Positions 7,801-14,816 of a stretch of DNA of 64,000 nucleotides are shown piece by piece. Within the stretch, counting starts at the first letter, position 1. Each line of letters starts with the position of its first letter. Made by a program: the position numbers and the translations under genes. This DNA comes from Stenotrophomonas maltophilia. GTDB taxonomy: Bacteria; Pseudomonadota; Gammaproteobacteria; Xanthomonadales; Xanthomonadaceae. The notes below the pieces were generated by a model. That model saw only the letters and a list, made by a program, of their open reading frames with translations. It made no database searches and had not been told where the DNA came from. Location: positions 452,001 to 516,000 of the forward strand of contig NZ_LT906480.1 of NCBI RefSeq assembly GCF_900186865.1, in the 5' to 3' direction.

Positions 7801-8306
7801 CGGGACTCGGCCTGGTCATCGGCGCGCAGGCGGTCAGCAAGGCCGCTAGCCAGATGCAGGCTGCTGCCGCGGCTATGGCTGTGTCCAGTGCAGCCAGCTT
7901 TGCAACTGGTGGTTGGACCGGGCCTGGTGGTAAGTACCAGCCTGCCGGCATCGTGCATGCCGATGAATTCGTCTTGCGCCAGGAAGTGGTTCGTCAGTCT
8001 GGTGCCAAGACATTCCTCTCAGCATTCAATCGAGTGGGCATGGCTGCCATCGGCGGCTGGCGCGATGGCTACGCGGAGGGCGGCCCGGTCAGCCTTGGAC
8101 AGCCCATGTCGGTCTCACAGCCAATGGCGAGGATGGTGGCTACTGGCGCTCCCGCGAGCCAGGCACCGCGCATTGGATTGCGGATGGTGAATGTGGTGGA
8201 GCCGAGCTTGCTGGCGAACTACCTGGATGACCCCGGGAGTGACCACGTGTTTATTAACAAGATCAATCGCAATTCCGAGGCGATCCGCCAGGTGTTGGGA
8301 GGCTGA
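4809..8306 (+). CDS. Phage tail length tape measure protein
   Basis: 1165 residues, mostly long alpha-helical, charged coiled-coil sequence, as expected for a tape measure that sets siphovirus tail length. Near residues 265-335 it has the prophage tail-length signature: LPAQITDITTSLATG, then VAVQQGGQ with FGGIG, followed by a hydrophobic helical hairpin (about 305-335). The C-terminal part has glycine/alanine-rich helices and the typical ending GGWTGPGGKYQPAG with HADEFV (about 1032-1055). GAGG precedes the ATG. It follows the tail chaperones directly, but no tail-tip genes follow; instead a Mor-like gene starts two bases after its stop. Confidence 0.9.
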   Translation: MASKRSMELAMRIAVDIEQAQKALPVLQRGLSSIKDAGSAAGVGFDALAQKSTKVAQALDKASRSSSESAGRMEEAGASAAKGAAGMEAAGGSAKAMSADVAAAADRVRASGTAVQKTVADEIRMIGELDARLQRGAASMADLAETETLLDRAMSRGLLSTEDYNNAIKTLDKQGGALARTERQREQAVDGAVGRYDKASVKLQKLEQDERALKVAVDSGRISREQYNRALSDLTAQRNAVKNADALSRSMGAGAVSAGQYQAAMRQLPAQITDITTSLATGMPIWMVAVQQGGQIKDSFGGIGPAARAVAAAINPMVLAVGGTAAVLGSMAYMAHRGYTELLSLESAIIANGGSSGRTAGQLNQLAGEVGGLVKDYDLARASVEQLTRSGQLSGKTLDDASRAAAAMAKLTGDSIDSTTAKISEIAKSPTETLRKLSDQYGFLTVEVYEHVRSLEEQGRETDAVRVAVEYMADVYTERLKRVQDATRGLTGFVSQLRQEWQAFTADLKNISNPTLEIDIAKTQQQLAALRSGAFVAPRYLSDQNRANDIAELERRLALLKAQKEDQDELASGEAFVTGLRRKGVAVADDLARALDSGASKAEKLRKATAEVADQFRTLRAISPGSDLLKGVVFGDDGSVSGGAYDRRVKQLQSQFRETTPKARKSDAQKDEAAAQRELERLKQQIQLVGTLDEMHKKATEKARIEAAIAEGEFKNATARTKQELLDKAAEKDLADQRLDAERQLLGVRDRIAQLQGQGPDAELAKTRRELNLLKQELERLGETAKAADVTKLLNLSEASTRFKTLQETYNQTMGAIALEQQRIQVELQAGLITEAQAQDRIVAVYQSKLSTIREILPEMRAIALTLKDPAVIAAVDQIQLKLQEMGQTTSLLQQSIRNTLEGSFKNLFMSLVTQTDSLSDSIANFFSSLALGIAEFAAAQLAQAAAMRLMSLFPGSSGGGDGAQEMTKAATVAAAAGAAIGLGAAKLETSATTLGSSGLGLVIGAQAVSKAASQMQAAAAAMAVSSAASFATGGWTGPGGKYQPAGIVHADEFVLRQEVVRQSGAKTFLSAFNRVGMAAIGGWRDGYAEGGPVSLGQPMSVSQPMARMVATGAPASQAPRIGLRMVNVVEPSLLANYLDDPGSDHVFINKINRNSEAIRQVLGG

Positions 8307-8307
8307 C

Positions 8308-8994
8308 GTGCAAGATAGACGCTCAAAGACTTGTGATCATCCGCTCAAATGCGGCTGCGCGCCCGCAGACGCGTGTCAGACACCAGCGGGCAGGGGTGCG
8401 GCTGACGATGGGCAGGGTCAGGGGTGGGCGACAAAGGTGAGCGACTTGGCGCCATTCTCAAATGAGGGCTCGGGTGTGATGGAGGGCCTTGCTGCCGCTC
8501 TTGCGCGTGCATTGCACAAGCTGAATTCAGAGGTGGACGTTCCTGCGGTAGTTGGAGCGGCTATTCAGTACGTCGCGCGGGAGCATGGCGGGGTCAATCT
8601 GTGCTTTCCGGTCTCCGCCGAAGGTGCGGGACGCCGCAGCGACACCAAGGCTCGCCGGGACGGATTCATTGCCGGATTGAAAGCGGAGGTCATCCGCCAA
8701 CTGGTAATCCGTGGGTGCGACCAGGACAGACGCGAGGCGGCTGGTGCAGCGGCCGTGGCGTCTGTGCTGACGGCATTCTCTGGGGGATCGGTCTATATCC
8801 CATCGATGGCGGCTTACCGCCAGGCCGAGCAACACGCGGCAATTGTTTCCCGCTACCGAGCCGGAGAGAGAACTCATGAAATTGCTGCGTCCTGTGGCAT
8901 CTCCGAGCGCTCGGTCCGTCGAATCTTGCAGCGAAGCCGCGAACGCAATCGACGTGAAGGTCGGAACTGGAAAGCAACAACTGATAGGCCGTAG
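8308..8994 (+). CDS. Second Mor-like regulator, duplicated Mor half
   Basis: 228 residues from a GTG start with GGAGG five bases upstream, the Shine-Dalgarno lying inside the end of the tape-measure gene. It contains two GG-strand motifs: HGGVNLCFP (about residue 94) and SGGSVYIPS (about 160), followed by a helix-turn-helix (about 183-210, THEIAASCGISERSVRRIL). This is the layout of the Mor/C activator family and of the first Mor-like gene at 3409, although the two share little sequence outside the motifs. The cysteine-rich N-terminus (CDHPLKCGCAPADAC) could bind metal. A regulator so close behind a tape measure is unusual. Confidence 0.6.
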   Translation: MQDRRSKTCDHPLKCGCAPADACQTPAGRGAADDGQGQGWATKVSDLAPFSNEGSGVMEGLAAALARALHKLNSEVDVPAVVGAAIQYVAREHGGVNLCFPVSAEGAGRRSDTKARRDGFIAGLKAEVIRQLVIRGCDQDRREAAGAAAVASVLTAFSGGSVYIPSMAAYRQAEQHAAIVSRYRAGERTHEIAASCGISERSVRRILQRSRERNRREGRNWKATTDRP

Positions 8995-9053
8995 AAGCAC
9001 GTGATTGCTGCGTATGCAGCTCTCTATTCCTACCCTGTGACAGGCATTTCAAA

Positions 9054-9626
9054 ATGGCATTGCGTGCATTTCAAATCTTCCGAGCTGGAACATGGAACTC
9101 TCAGTCTGGCTCGGTCACCATCGACAAGCGGGCCGTCACCGCCGTTGCCCTCAACTATAGCCAAGCGGTAAAGGCTGCCCCCTTGGTGCTCGGTCACCCT
9201 GAGGTCGAGACGAACACCTATGGTCAGGTGCGAGGCTTGGCTGAAATGGATGGCGAGCTCTACGCCTTTGCCGATGTGGATGACAGCCTGATCGGCTCGG
9301 TGCGAACTGGCTCCTACAAGAGCGTCTCAGCCTCGATTTACCTTCCCAACTCGCCAGGCAACCCCATGCCGGGTACCTACTACCTCCGGCATGTCGGCTT
9401 TCTGGGTGCTCAAGCCCCCGCTGTAAAGGGAATGCAGCCGTTGAGCTTTGCAGAACCTGCGCATGGCGGCACTCCCTCTGTTGCGAACTTCTCCGCACCC
9501 ATCGGGTACCAGGTTGATCGTGCACAGATGCAGTTGTACGAACTGGCGCGTGATGTGCAACACGCCAACCCATCTATCGGCTTTATCCAAGCCGCGATCA
9601 TGGCCCAAAAGGCCATTCAACGATAA
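9054..9626 (+). CDS. Prohead protease/scaffold-like phage protein (Mu I-like, N-terminal part)
   Basis: 190 residues. The pattern is that of Mu-like head protease/scaffold proteins: LVLGHPE (residues 44-50), GQVRGLAEMDGELYAF (57-72), GSYKSVSASI (86-95) and LRHVGFLGAQAPAVKGM (111-127), then SFAE. The family is usually longer, with a C-terminal scaffold; here only a short tail of about 50 residues follows, so the scaffold part is reduced or missing. It acts in capsid maturation in intact phages, but no portal, terminase or major capsid gene is nearby. Confidence 0.65.
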   Translation: MALRAFQIFRAGTWNSQSGSVTIDKRAVTAVALNYSQAVKAAPLVLGHPEVETNTYGQVRGLAEMDGELYAFADVDDSLIGSVRTGSYKSVSASIYLPNSPGNPMPGTYYLRHVGFLGAQAPAVKGMQPLSFAEPAHGGTPSVANFSAPIGYQVDRAQMQLYELARDVQHANPSIGFIQAAIMAQKAIQR

Positions 9627-9635
9627 GAGGTCCCC

Positions 9636-10430
9636 ATGAACACCATCACGGAAATCCAGTCCAGCATCGAAAGCCTGGGCGCGATCAAAGAGAAAATCAC
9701 TGCCGCCGTTTCTGAGCGCTACCAGCGCTTGGAGGTGCTGGCCGGGGAAAGGGGCAGGATCGTCTCGCAGCCCGTGTCGCGCAGGGACTACACGACGCTC
9801 GTGTGGCGCATGCTGGATCTGAAGGCTGATCACTATCGTCAGAGGCTCACCGATGAGCTCAGGAAATCCATCTTTGGGAACGGTGACCCCGGCCAGATGA
9901 AGGCCACTGTAGGGTCGGCCATGCGGGTCAACACGATGAAGCCCGACGATATGCTTGGCATCCTGCCGGGACAGCTGCGCGGAGCGGTCTACGGCGGTGA
10001 TTTTGACAGGGAGCCGCTCACCCAGCTTGCCGCTACCTACTTCCTCCTGGATGAGATGAAGCTGGCGACTGCCGACGCCCTGGATGGCATCGCAAATTGG
10101 CCCAAGGCCCTCCCGCTCAAGGCTTCGCTGGCGAAGATCGGCGAGATTGATCGGGAAATGCTCAGCATTGAGTCCGAGCTGGAGTTGCTGAAAAAGGATG
10201 CGCACCGCATCGGCCTGACCCTGCCACCGAAGCCGGTGAAGGTGGAGCCGATCCAGCCGGGTAGCTGGGAGTGGTTGAATCAGCTGACTGAGAGCGTGGA
10301 GCGTCGCCGGCGACAGGAGGCGATTGACGATCCCCTGCGCGCTCGGTCAATCGTTGTGCGGGATGGCGTCAGGGGCTGGATGCGCATGAATCTGGAAACC
10401 GGCCAGGAAGAGTTTGTTCCCGAGCGCTGA
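9636..10430 (+). CDS. Hypothetical phage-associated protein
   Basis: 264 residues, starting nine bases after the protease-like gene with AAGAGGT as Shine-Dalgarno, so the two are probably cotranscribed. The N-terminal 60 residues and residues 165-200 are predicted helical or coiled coil (ESLGAIKEKITAAVSERY; EIDREMLSIESELELLKKDA). The C-terminus is arginine-rich (VERRRRQEA). No family was recognised. It could be a structural or scaffold partner of the preceding protein, but this rests on position only. Confidence 0.55.
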   Translation: MNTITEIQSSIESLGAIKEKITAAVSERYQRLEVLAGERGRIVSQPVSRRDYTTLVWRMLDLKADHYRQRLTDELRKSIFGNGDPGQMKATVGSAMRVNTMKPDDMLGILPGQLRGAVYGGDFDREPLTQLAATYFLLDEMKLATADALDGIANWPKALPLKASLAKIGEIDREMLSIESELELLKKDAHRIGLTLPPKPVKVEPIQPGSWEWLNQLTESVERRRRQEAIDDPLRARSIVVRDGVRGWMRMNLETGQEEFVPER

Positions 10431-10664
10431 GCCAGGCGCTAACGGACAAGCGGTGCGTGTCCGTGGGCCTCGGCCTCAACAACGACCGCAGGGTGGGCTG
10501 CTCTTCCGGCCGTTGGCCGTTCGCCAGATTCTCCGAGGGCGAAGTCACGGGGCGGTGACCACCCAACCCCAGAGCTGTTGCATGTGCAGCCTCGGGGGTG
10601 TAATGTCTGTCCCGTCGCCCCACATGGGCGTCCGGGATTGCAGTCCCATCAACCTGAGGCGCAT
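10431..10664. other. Gene-free region after the phage-derived cluster
   Basis: No convincing reading frame. Visible structure includes a hairpin CGGACA...TGTCCG at about 10443-10463. The stretch GATTGCAGTCC followed by ACCTGAGG near 10636-10659 is repeated further right (about 10813-10850) in front of the gene at 10859. Confidence 0.5.
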
Positions 10665-10696
10665 AAAGCGCCCATCGCCCGATGAAGGCGCTTTTT
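10665..10696 (+). terminator. Rho-independent terminator
   Basis: Stem AAAGCGCC ... GGCGCTTT with an inner CATC/GATG stem, followed by a T run (10692-10697). It would end transcription of the phage-derived cluster before the structured leader. Confidence 0.7.
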
Positions 10697-10736
10697 TGTT
10701 GTCCCGCATCGGGCGGGGGCGGCCAGTCAGTTTTAT

Positions 10737-10832
10737 GGCGGGCGGTGCGCGGGGGTCGAAAGACCCACCGGTCCTCAGGCCGGTACTGCAACCGTGCATC
10801 GTCCGCCACCATGATTGCAGTCCGGGTGGCGG
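10737..10832 (+). ncRNA. Structured 5' leader: three-way junction with a competing hairpin
   Basis: Outer stem 10737-10751 pairs with 10793-10807. It encloses a hairpin 10753-10766 (GGGTC, GAAA loop, GACCC) and a hairpin 10767-10784 (ACCGG/CCGGT). A third hairpin, CCGCCACC (10803-10810) with GGTGGCGG (10825-10832), uses bases of the outer 3' arm, so the two folds compete. The same architecture with different loops and compensating bases lies in front of the gene at 27706. A cis-regulatory role is inferred. Confidence 0.6.
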
Positions 10833-10858
10833 TCACTCACAGACCTGAGGACCCGACA

Positions 10859-11251
10859 ATGAACATGACCAATTCCGCCAGCCAGCCCCCTTCCCGCTCG
10901 CTCAAGCTGGCAGCATCCCAAGCCCATGATGACCTTGACACCATTGCCGGAGCGCTGAATGGCCTGCGCGACGCGCTGGAAGTCCGGGGCAACAACGACG
11001 CCATCAACCGGGATAACCTGGCGATGCTCTTCCACGCCACTGAGGCACGCAACTTGCCGGAGGGCGTCAGTGATGAGGGGATTGGCGAGGCCCGCGCTGC
11101 GATCATCGACCTGATCAGCCCCGAGGCCAACTTGAACGGCATCTCTCGCGCCCGTGTGTGGTCGCTGGTCTGCCTGCTGGCCAAGCTGCAAGAGGTTGCC
11201 GTCCACCGGCTCGGCGAGATCGTGCACGGCCATCCAGCTCTGGATGCTTGA
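10859..11251 (+). CDS. Small hypothetical protein behind a structured leader
   Basis: 130 residues, mostly helical and acidic. The ATG is chosen because it follows CCTGAGGACCCGACA (TGAGG Shine-Dalgarno) and the structured leader at 10737-10832; no good in-frame start lies upstream. Similar size and similar leader are seen for the protein at 27338-27706, but the sequences are not clearly homologous. The arrangement recalls the DUF3077/DUF6124-type small proteins of gamma-proteobacteria, which is a tentative comparison. An intrinsic terminator follows at 11285-11308. Confidence 0.6.
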   Translation: MNMTNSASQPPSRSLKLAASQAHDDLDTIAGALNGLRDALEVRGNNDAINRDNLAMLFHATEARNLPEGVSDEGIGEARAAIIDLISPEANLNGISRARVWSLVCLLAKLQEVAVHRLGEIVHGHPALDA

Positions 11252-11284
11252 CCGCCCTATTCGGTCCACAGCAGCCTCAACCTG

Positions 11285-11308
11285 ACGCCCCGGCCATCCG
11301 GGGCGTTT
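11285..11308 (+). terminator. Rho-independent terminator
   Basis: Stem ACGCCCCGG / CCGGGGCGT with loop CCAT, then TTT. It ends the gene at 10859-11251. Confidence 0.75.
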
Positions 11309-11353
11309 CTGCATCTGCAAATTCGTTACACGCTACGCAATCTGCGGCAGCAT

Positions 11354-11389
11354 CCATTTATCGCGCATTCCACGCCCCATTTATCGCGC
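11354..11389. repeat. Direct repeat of 13 bases, period 23
   Basis: CCATTTATCGCGC at 11354-11366 and 11377-11389. It lies between the phage-derived cluster and the first core gene on the right. A regulatory site or an old attachment site are both possible. Confidence 0.5.
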
Positions 11390-11463
11390 GCCGTTACAGA
11401 TGGGGGACGCTGGACTCTAACCGCACAGTCGGATCGAAATGTTCAGAAAACGCTGCGCACCCG

Positions 11464-11540
11464 GTAGTGCCGGCCGCTGGCCGGCAACGTCAGGATCTTC
11501 GGTAGCGCGTAGAGCATTGCCGGCCAGCGGCCGGCACTAC
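11464..11540. repeat. SMAG (GTAG) repeat pair, inverted
   Basis: 11464-11486 (starts GTAGTGCCGGCC) and its inverted mate 11518-11540. Each copy has two GCCGGC sites. The right copy supplies the TAG stop of the ELM1-like gene. Confidence 0.9.
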
Positions 11541-12502
11541 CCCAATGCCAGACGCTGTTTCACTTCCGCGGCCACCCGCGCGGTCTCGCGCAGTGGTTCG
11601 ATGCGGTCGTACTGCCAGTCCAGCCAATGCGCCTGCAGCCGCCCGCGCTCGCGCAGCTGCTGCTGGAAGCGCGCCAGCCGGCCCTGCGCGGTATCGGCCA
11701 GCGCCACCATCACCGGCATGCGCGTGGCGCAGGCTTCAGACAGCAGGTTCACCGAATCGGGCGAGACCACCACGCGGTTGGCCCAGCCGAGCAGGCCGCC
11801 ATAAGGATTCGTACCGTCGCCGCCGTCGCCCCAGATCACGTGCGGCAGGTCGGCGAACGTCGCGCGCAGGATCTCGGCCAACGCCGGTGGCGTGCGCCGC
11901 GAGGTGGTCGCCAGCAGGCTGCCGCCTTCGCTGCGGATCTGCCCGGCCAGCGCCTGGAACACGCCCACCATCGCCGTTTCATCCCACGGCGCCAGCGGCG
12001 TCGGTCCACCGACAAGCAACGCGGTGCGCGGGCCGGGCAAGGTACTGAAGCCGGCGAACGCGGCGCGGCCCCAGGCCAGCCAGTCGTCGTCCACCGGGTT
12101 GAGGCTGCCGAGCAGGGTCAGCACGTTGCTGCCACGCAGGGCATCGTGTTCGGGCACCACCACCACGTCCCAGTGGCGTGCGCCGATGCGCGGGTCGAGG
12201 ATCTGCACCACCTGGCTGCCACGTGCGCGCAGCACGCGCAGTGCGCCGGCGGCCTGGCGGCCACAGCCGATCGCCAGCGCCGGGGCCTCGGCAGCCAATG
12301 ACGCGAAAGCCTCGCCATAGCCGTTCACATCACCCGGCAGGCGCCGCGGCGACAGCCAGCGCCAGGGTGCGCGGGGCTGCAGGACCAGCGGTCGGTGGGT
12401 GCCCTGGCGCAGCGCCGAGGCCAGCGCGACCGCTTGGCGGACATTGCCCGCACGGCCGTCAGTGACCGTCCATGGCGCGCTCGATCGTTTCACCATTGGC
12501 AT
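11537..12502 (-). CDS. ELM1/GtrOC1-like (DUF1022) family protein
   Basis: 321 residues. The pattern WTVTDGRAGN at the N-terminus, GCGRQAAG (about residues 79-86), then WDVVVVPEHD and GSNVLTLLGSLNPVD, fits the bacterial ELM1 (mitochondrial fission ELM1-like, DUF1022) family. These proteins resemble glycosyltransferases and are often near lipopolysaccharide genes; the true reaction is not established. Two in-frame ATG codons start the gene (12502 and 12496), neither with a clear Shine-Dalgarno. The stop codon lies inside a SMAG repeat. Confidence 0.75.
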   Translation of the reverse strand: MPMVKRSSAPWTVTDGRAGNVRQAVALASALRQGTHRPLVLQPRAPWRWLSPRRLPGDVNGYGEAFASLAAEAPALAIGCGRQAAGALRVLRARGSQVVQILDPRIGARHWDVVVVPEHDALRGSNVLTLLGSLNPVDDDWLAWGRAAFAGFSTLPGPRTALLVGGPTPLAPWDETAMVGVFQALAGQIRSEGGSLLATTSRRTPPALAEILRATFADLPHVIWGDGGDGTNPYGGLLGWANRVVVSPDSVNLLSEACATRMPVMVALADTAQGRLARFQQQLRERGRLQAHWLDWQYDRIEPLRETARVAAEVKQRLALG

Positions 12503-12622
12503 TAATTCGTTTCAGCCCTGCTGGGTGTTGCAACAGTCGCGACACTCTACACTGCGGCTCGTCGTTTCGCCCCGCGCCGCCCGCGGGCACTGACTTCCCT
12601 TAGCCGCCCTGGAGATCCACCG

Positions 12623-13213
12623 ATGTCCCACGCGCTCGACGCTGCTGCCCTCGACCAGCTGTTCCGTACTGCCCGCACCCAGAATGCCTTCCTCGACAAG
12701 CCGGTCCCGGCCAGCCTGCTGCAGGAACTGTACGACCTGGTGAAGTGGGGCCCGACCGCCGCCAACACCACGCCGGCCCGCTTCGTCTTCGTCACCTCGA
12801 AGTTAGCCAAGGCCAAGCTGGCCCCGGCCCTGTCCGAAGGCAACCACGACAAGACCATGGCCGCTCCGGTCACCGCCATCATCGGCTTCGACCTGGATTT
12901 CCACGAGAAGCTGCCGTACCTGTTCCCGCACACCGATGCCAAGGCCTGGTTCGACGGCCCGCAGGAAGGCCGCCACGAAGCCGCCCTCCGCAACGGCAGC
13001 CTGCAGGGCGCCTACCTGATCCTGGCCGCACGCGCGCTGGGCCTGGATGCCGGCCCGATGTCCGGCTTCGACCCGGCCAAGGTCGACGAAGCCTTCTTCG
13101 CCGGCACTTCGATCAAGTCGAATTTCCTGGTCAACCTGGGTTACGGTGACCCGGCGGGCCTGTTCCCGCGTCTGCCGCGCCTGTCGTTCGACGAAGCGGC
13201 GCGCATCGCGTAA
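12623..13213 (+). CDS. rutE: Malonic semialdehyde reductase-like nitroreductase
   Basis: 196 residues, the normal length for the RutE/HadB group of FMN-dependent nitroreductases. Typical segments are the start [37 protein letters not shown] (residues 40-57), [22 protein letters not shown] and [10 protein letters not shown]. In E. coli RutE reduces malonic semialdehyde to 3-hydroxypropionate in pyrimidine breakdown, but no rut genes are nearby, so general detoxification of aldehydes or quinones is equally possible. GGAG precedes the ATG. Confidence 0.8.
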   Translation: MSHALDAAALDQLFRTARTQNAFLDKPVPASLLQELYDLVKWGPTAANTTPARFVFVTSKLAKAKLAPALSEGNHDKTMAAPVTAIIGFDLDFHEKLPYLFPHTDAKAWFDGPQEGRHEAALRNGSLQGAYLILAARALGLDAGPMSGFDPAKVDEAFFAGTSIKSNFLVNLGYGDPAGLFPRLPRLSFDEAARIA

Positions 13214-13299
13214 GTCGTTGTATCGGTTTCGGGCCTGCTGTCCCGTGGCAGGCTCTTGCTGCACCGTGTACCCACCCTACGATCCGGAGAGTTCCTCAG

Positions 13300-14007
13300 A
13301 TGAGCGCCACCCGTAAACTGCTGCTGCCGCTGGCCCTGACCCTGGCCATCGCCGCCTGCTCCAAGCCGGCCGACACCGCTGCCCCGGCCGCCGCCGCCGC
13401 CGCCCCGGCCACCACCGAGCAGGCCGCCACCCCGGCCGCCGATGCCGCCGCTGCCGCGCCGGCCGCCGAAGCGATCAAGATCGCCTCGGGCACCTACAAG
13501 CTGGACCCGACCCACACCGACGTGCTGGCCCAGTGGAGCCACTTCGGCTTCTCGAATCCGAGCGCGCACTTCGGCAACGTCGAAGGCACCCTGGTGTACA
13601 ACGCCGAAGACGTGACCAAGTCCACCGTGGAAGTGAAGTTGCCGCTGAGCGGCCTGAACAGCTTCACCGCCAAGTTCGACGAGCACCTGAAGAGCGCCGA
13701 CTTCTTCGACGCCGCCAAGTTCGCCGATGCCACCTTCAAGAGCACCAAGGTGGAAGCCGCTGGCACCAACAAGCTGACCGTCACCGGTGACCTGACCATC
13801 AAGGGCATCACCAAGCCGGTCACCCTGGACGTGACCGTCAACGGCGGCGGCGAGCACCCGATGGCCAAGGTTCCGGCCGCCGGCTTCGATGCCACCACCA
13901 CCCTGAAGCGCAGCGATTTCGGCGTCGGCGCGTATGCCCCGAACGTCAGCGATGAAGTGAAGATCCGCATCACCACCGAAGCCACCGGCGAAAAGCCGGC
14001 TGCTTGA
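13300..14007 (+). CDS. YceI family lipoprotein
   Basis: 235 residues. A lipoprotein signal ends in IAAC (cysteine near residue 20), followed by a low-complexity Ala/Pro/Thr linker (about 21-62) and the YceI lipocalin-like domain (about 65-230: YKLDPTHTDVLAQWSHFGFS, then FDEHLKSADFFDAAKF, GDLTIKGITKPVTLDV and C-terminal VSDEVKIRI). YceI proteins bind isoprenoid-type lipids in the periplasm. The Ala/Pro linker probably tethers the domain to the membrane. A strong terminator follows. Confidence 0.88.
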   Translation: MSATRKLLLPLALTLAIAACSKPADTAAPAAAAAAPATTEQAATPAADAAAAAPAAEAIKIASGTYKLDPTHTDVLAQWSHFGFSNPSAHFGNVEGTLVYNAEDVTKSTVEVKLPLSGLNSFTAKFDEHLKSADFFDAAKFADATFKSTKVEAAGTNKLTVTGDLTIKGITKPVTLDVTVNGGGEHPMAKVPAAGFDATTTLKRSDFGVGAYAPNVSDEVKIRITTEATGEKPAA

Positions 14008-14038
14008 TGCATCCAACTCACTCGTCGTGAGAAGGCAG

Positions 14039-14068
14039 AAGGCCCGCTGAAAAGCGGGCCTTCTTTTT
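14039..14068 (+). terminator. Rho-independent terminator after the YceI gene
   Basis: Stem AAGGCCCGCT / AGCGGGCCTT with GAAA loop followed by CTTTTT. Confidence 0.9.
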
Positions 14069-14076
14069 GGGTGCCG

Positions 14077-14150
14077 GTAGAGCCGGCCGCTGGCCGGCTG
14101 CATGCGAGGTGCCCGATGATGAGGGGTTGCCGGCCAGCGGCCGGCACTAC
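14077..14150. repeat. SMAG repeat pair, inverted
   Basis: 14077-14099 and inverted mate 14128-14150, each with two GCCGGC sites. Confidence 0.9.
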
Positions 14151-14178
14151 CCGGTAGACGCCAACCTGCATCTGGTGG

Positions 14179-14199
14179 GTGCGGACCGTTGGTCCGCAC
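14179..14199. repeat. GTAG-type palindrome variant
   Basis: GTGCGGACC, three bases, GGTCCGCAC. Related elements with the same GTGCGGACC stem occur at 15677-15701. Confidence 0.6.
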
Positions 14200-14205
14200 G
14201 ATCCC

Positions 14206-14607
14206 TCAGCGCAACGCGCCCAACCATGCCACGCACGCTTCGCTCGGGCTCTGCTTGGCTTTCACTGCCAGCCCGCTTACACGCACGAACGTCTGCGCGG
14301 CCTGCGCCACCACCTGGCGTGCGATCAGCGCCGCCTGCTTGGTCGCGGCCTGCTGCTTGCGCAGTTGCACGATGTGCACCGACGGCCGGCCCACCGGCGC
14401 GTATTTCTGGTCGCGGCGCAATACATCGGCCACCTGCGCCACTTCGAATTCGGCCTGCAGGTAGCGGTGCTGTGCCTCCACCAGCTCACGCAGCGGCGTG
14501 CGCAGTGCGGCGGGGTCGGCAAAGGCGGCCAGTGCCACATCGCAGGCGGCGTCATCGGCAAAGCGGGTACGCAGCGCATCCACGCTGGCCAGGGTCAGTT
14601 TGGCCAT
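14206..14607 (-). CDS. Hypothetical protein
   Basis: 133 residues, largely helical, rich in Ala, Gln and Val. No signal peptide or membrane helix and no recognised family. The ATG has GAGG six bases upstream. It sits between SMAG elements and has no obvious operon partner. Codon use looks like the rest of the chromosome, supporting a real gene. Confidence 0.55.
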   Translation of the reverse strand: MAKLTLASVDALRTRFADDAACDVALAAFADPAALRTPLRELVEAQHRYLQAEFEVAQVADVLRRDQKYAPVGRPSVHIVQLRKQQAATKQAALIARQVVAQAAQTFVRVSGLAVKAKQSPSEACVAWLGALR

Positions 14608-14684
14608 GTGGGCCTCGTTGCTGCAGGAAAGGAGCGCGATTGTCGCATTGCTTGGCGTGTTCCGGAGCGGCGGTCTTCCGTTTG

Positions 14685-14771
14685 GTAGAGTCGACTGTTA
14701 GTCGACTGCTCTTGGCGCGATGCCGGAAACCCCCGCGCTGCGCGCGATAGTCGACTAACAGTCGACTCTAC
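14685..14771. repeat. GTAG repeat pair of the GTCGACT type
   Basis: 14685-14711 (GTAGAGTCGACTGTTAGTCG...) and inverted mate 14747-14771. It is the same family shape as SMAG but with a different stem. Identical types recur at 42575-42662 and 53439-53526. Confidence 0.85.
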
Positions 14772-14816
14772 CTGGCTGGCGTTTCAGGCGCAGCCGCACC
14801 CACGGAAGGAAGACCC

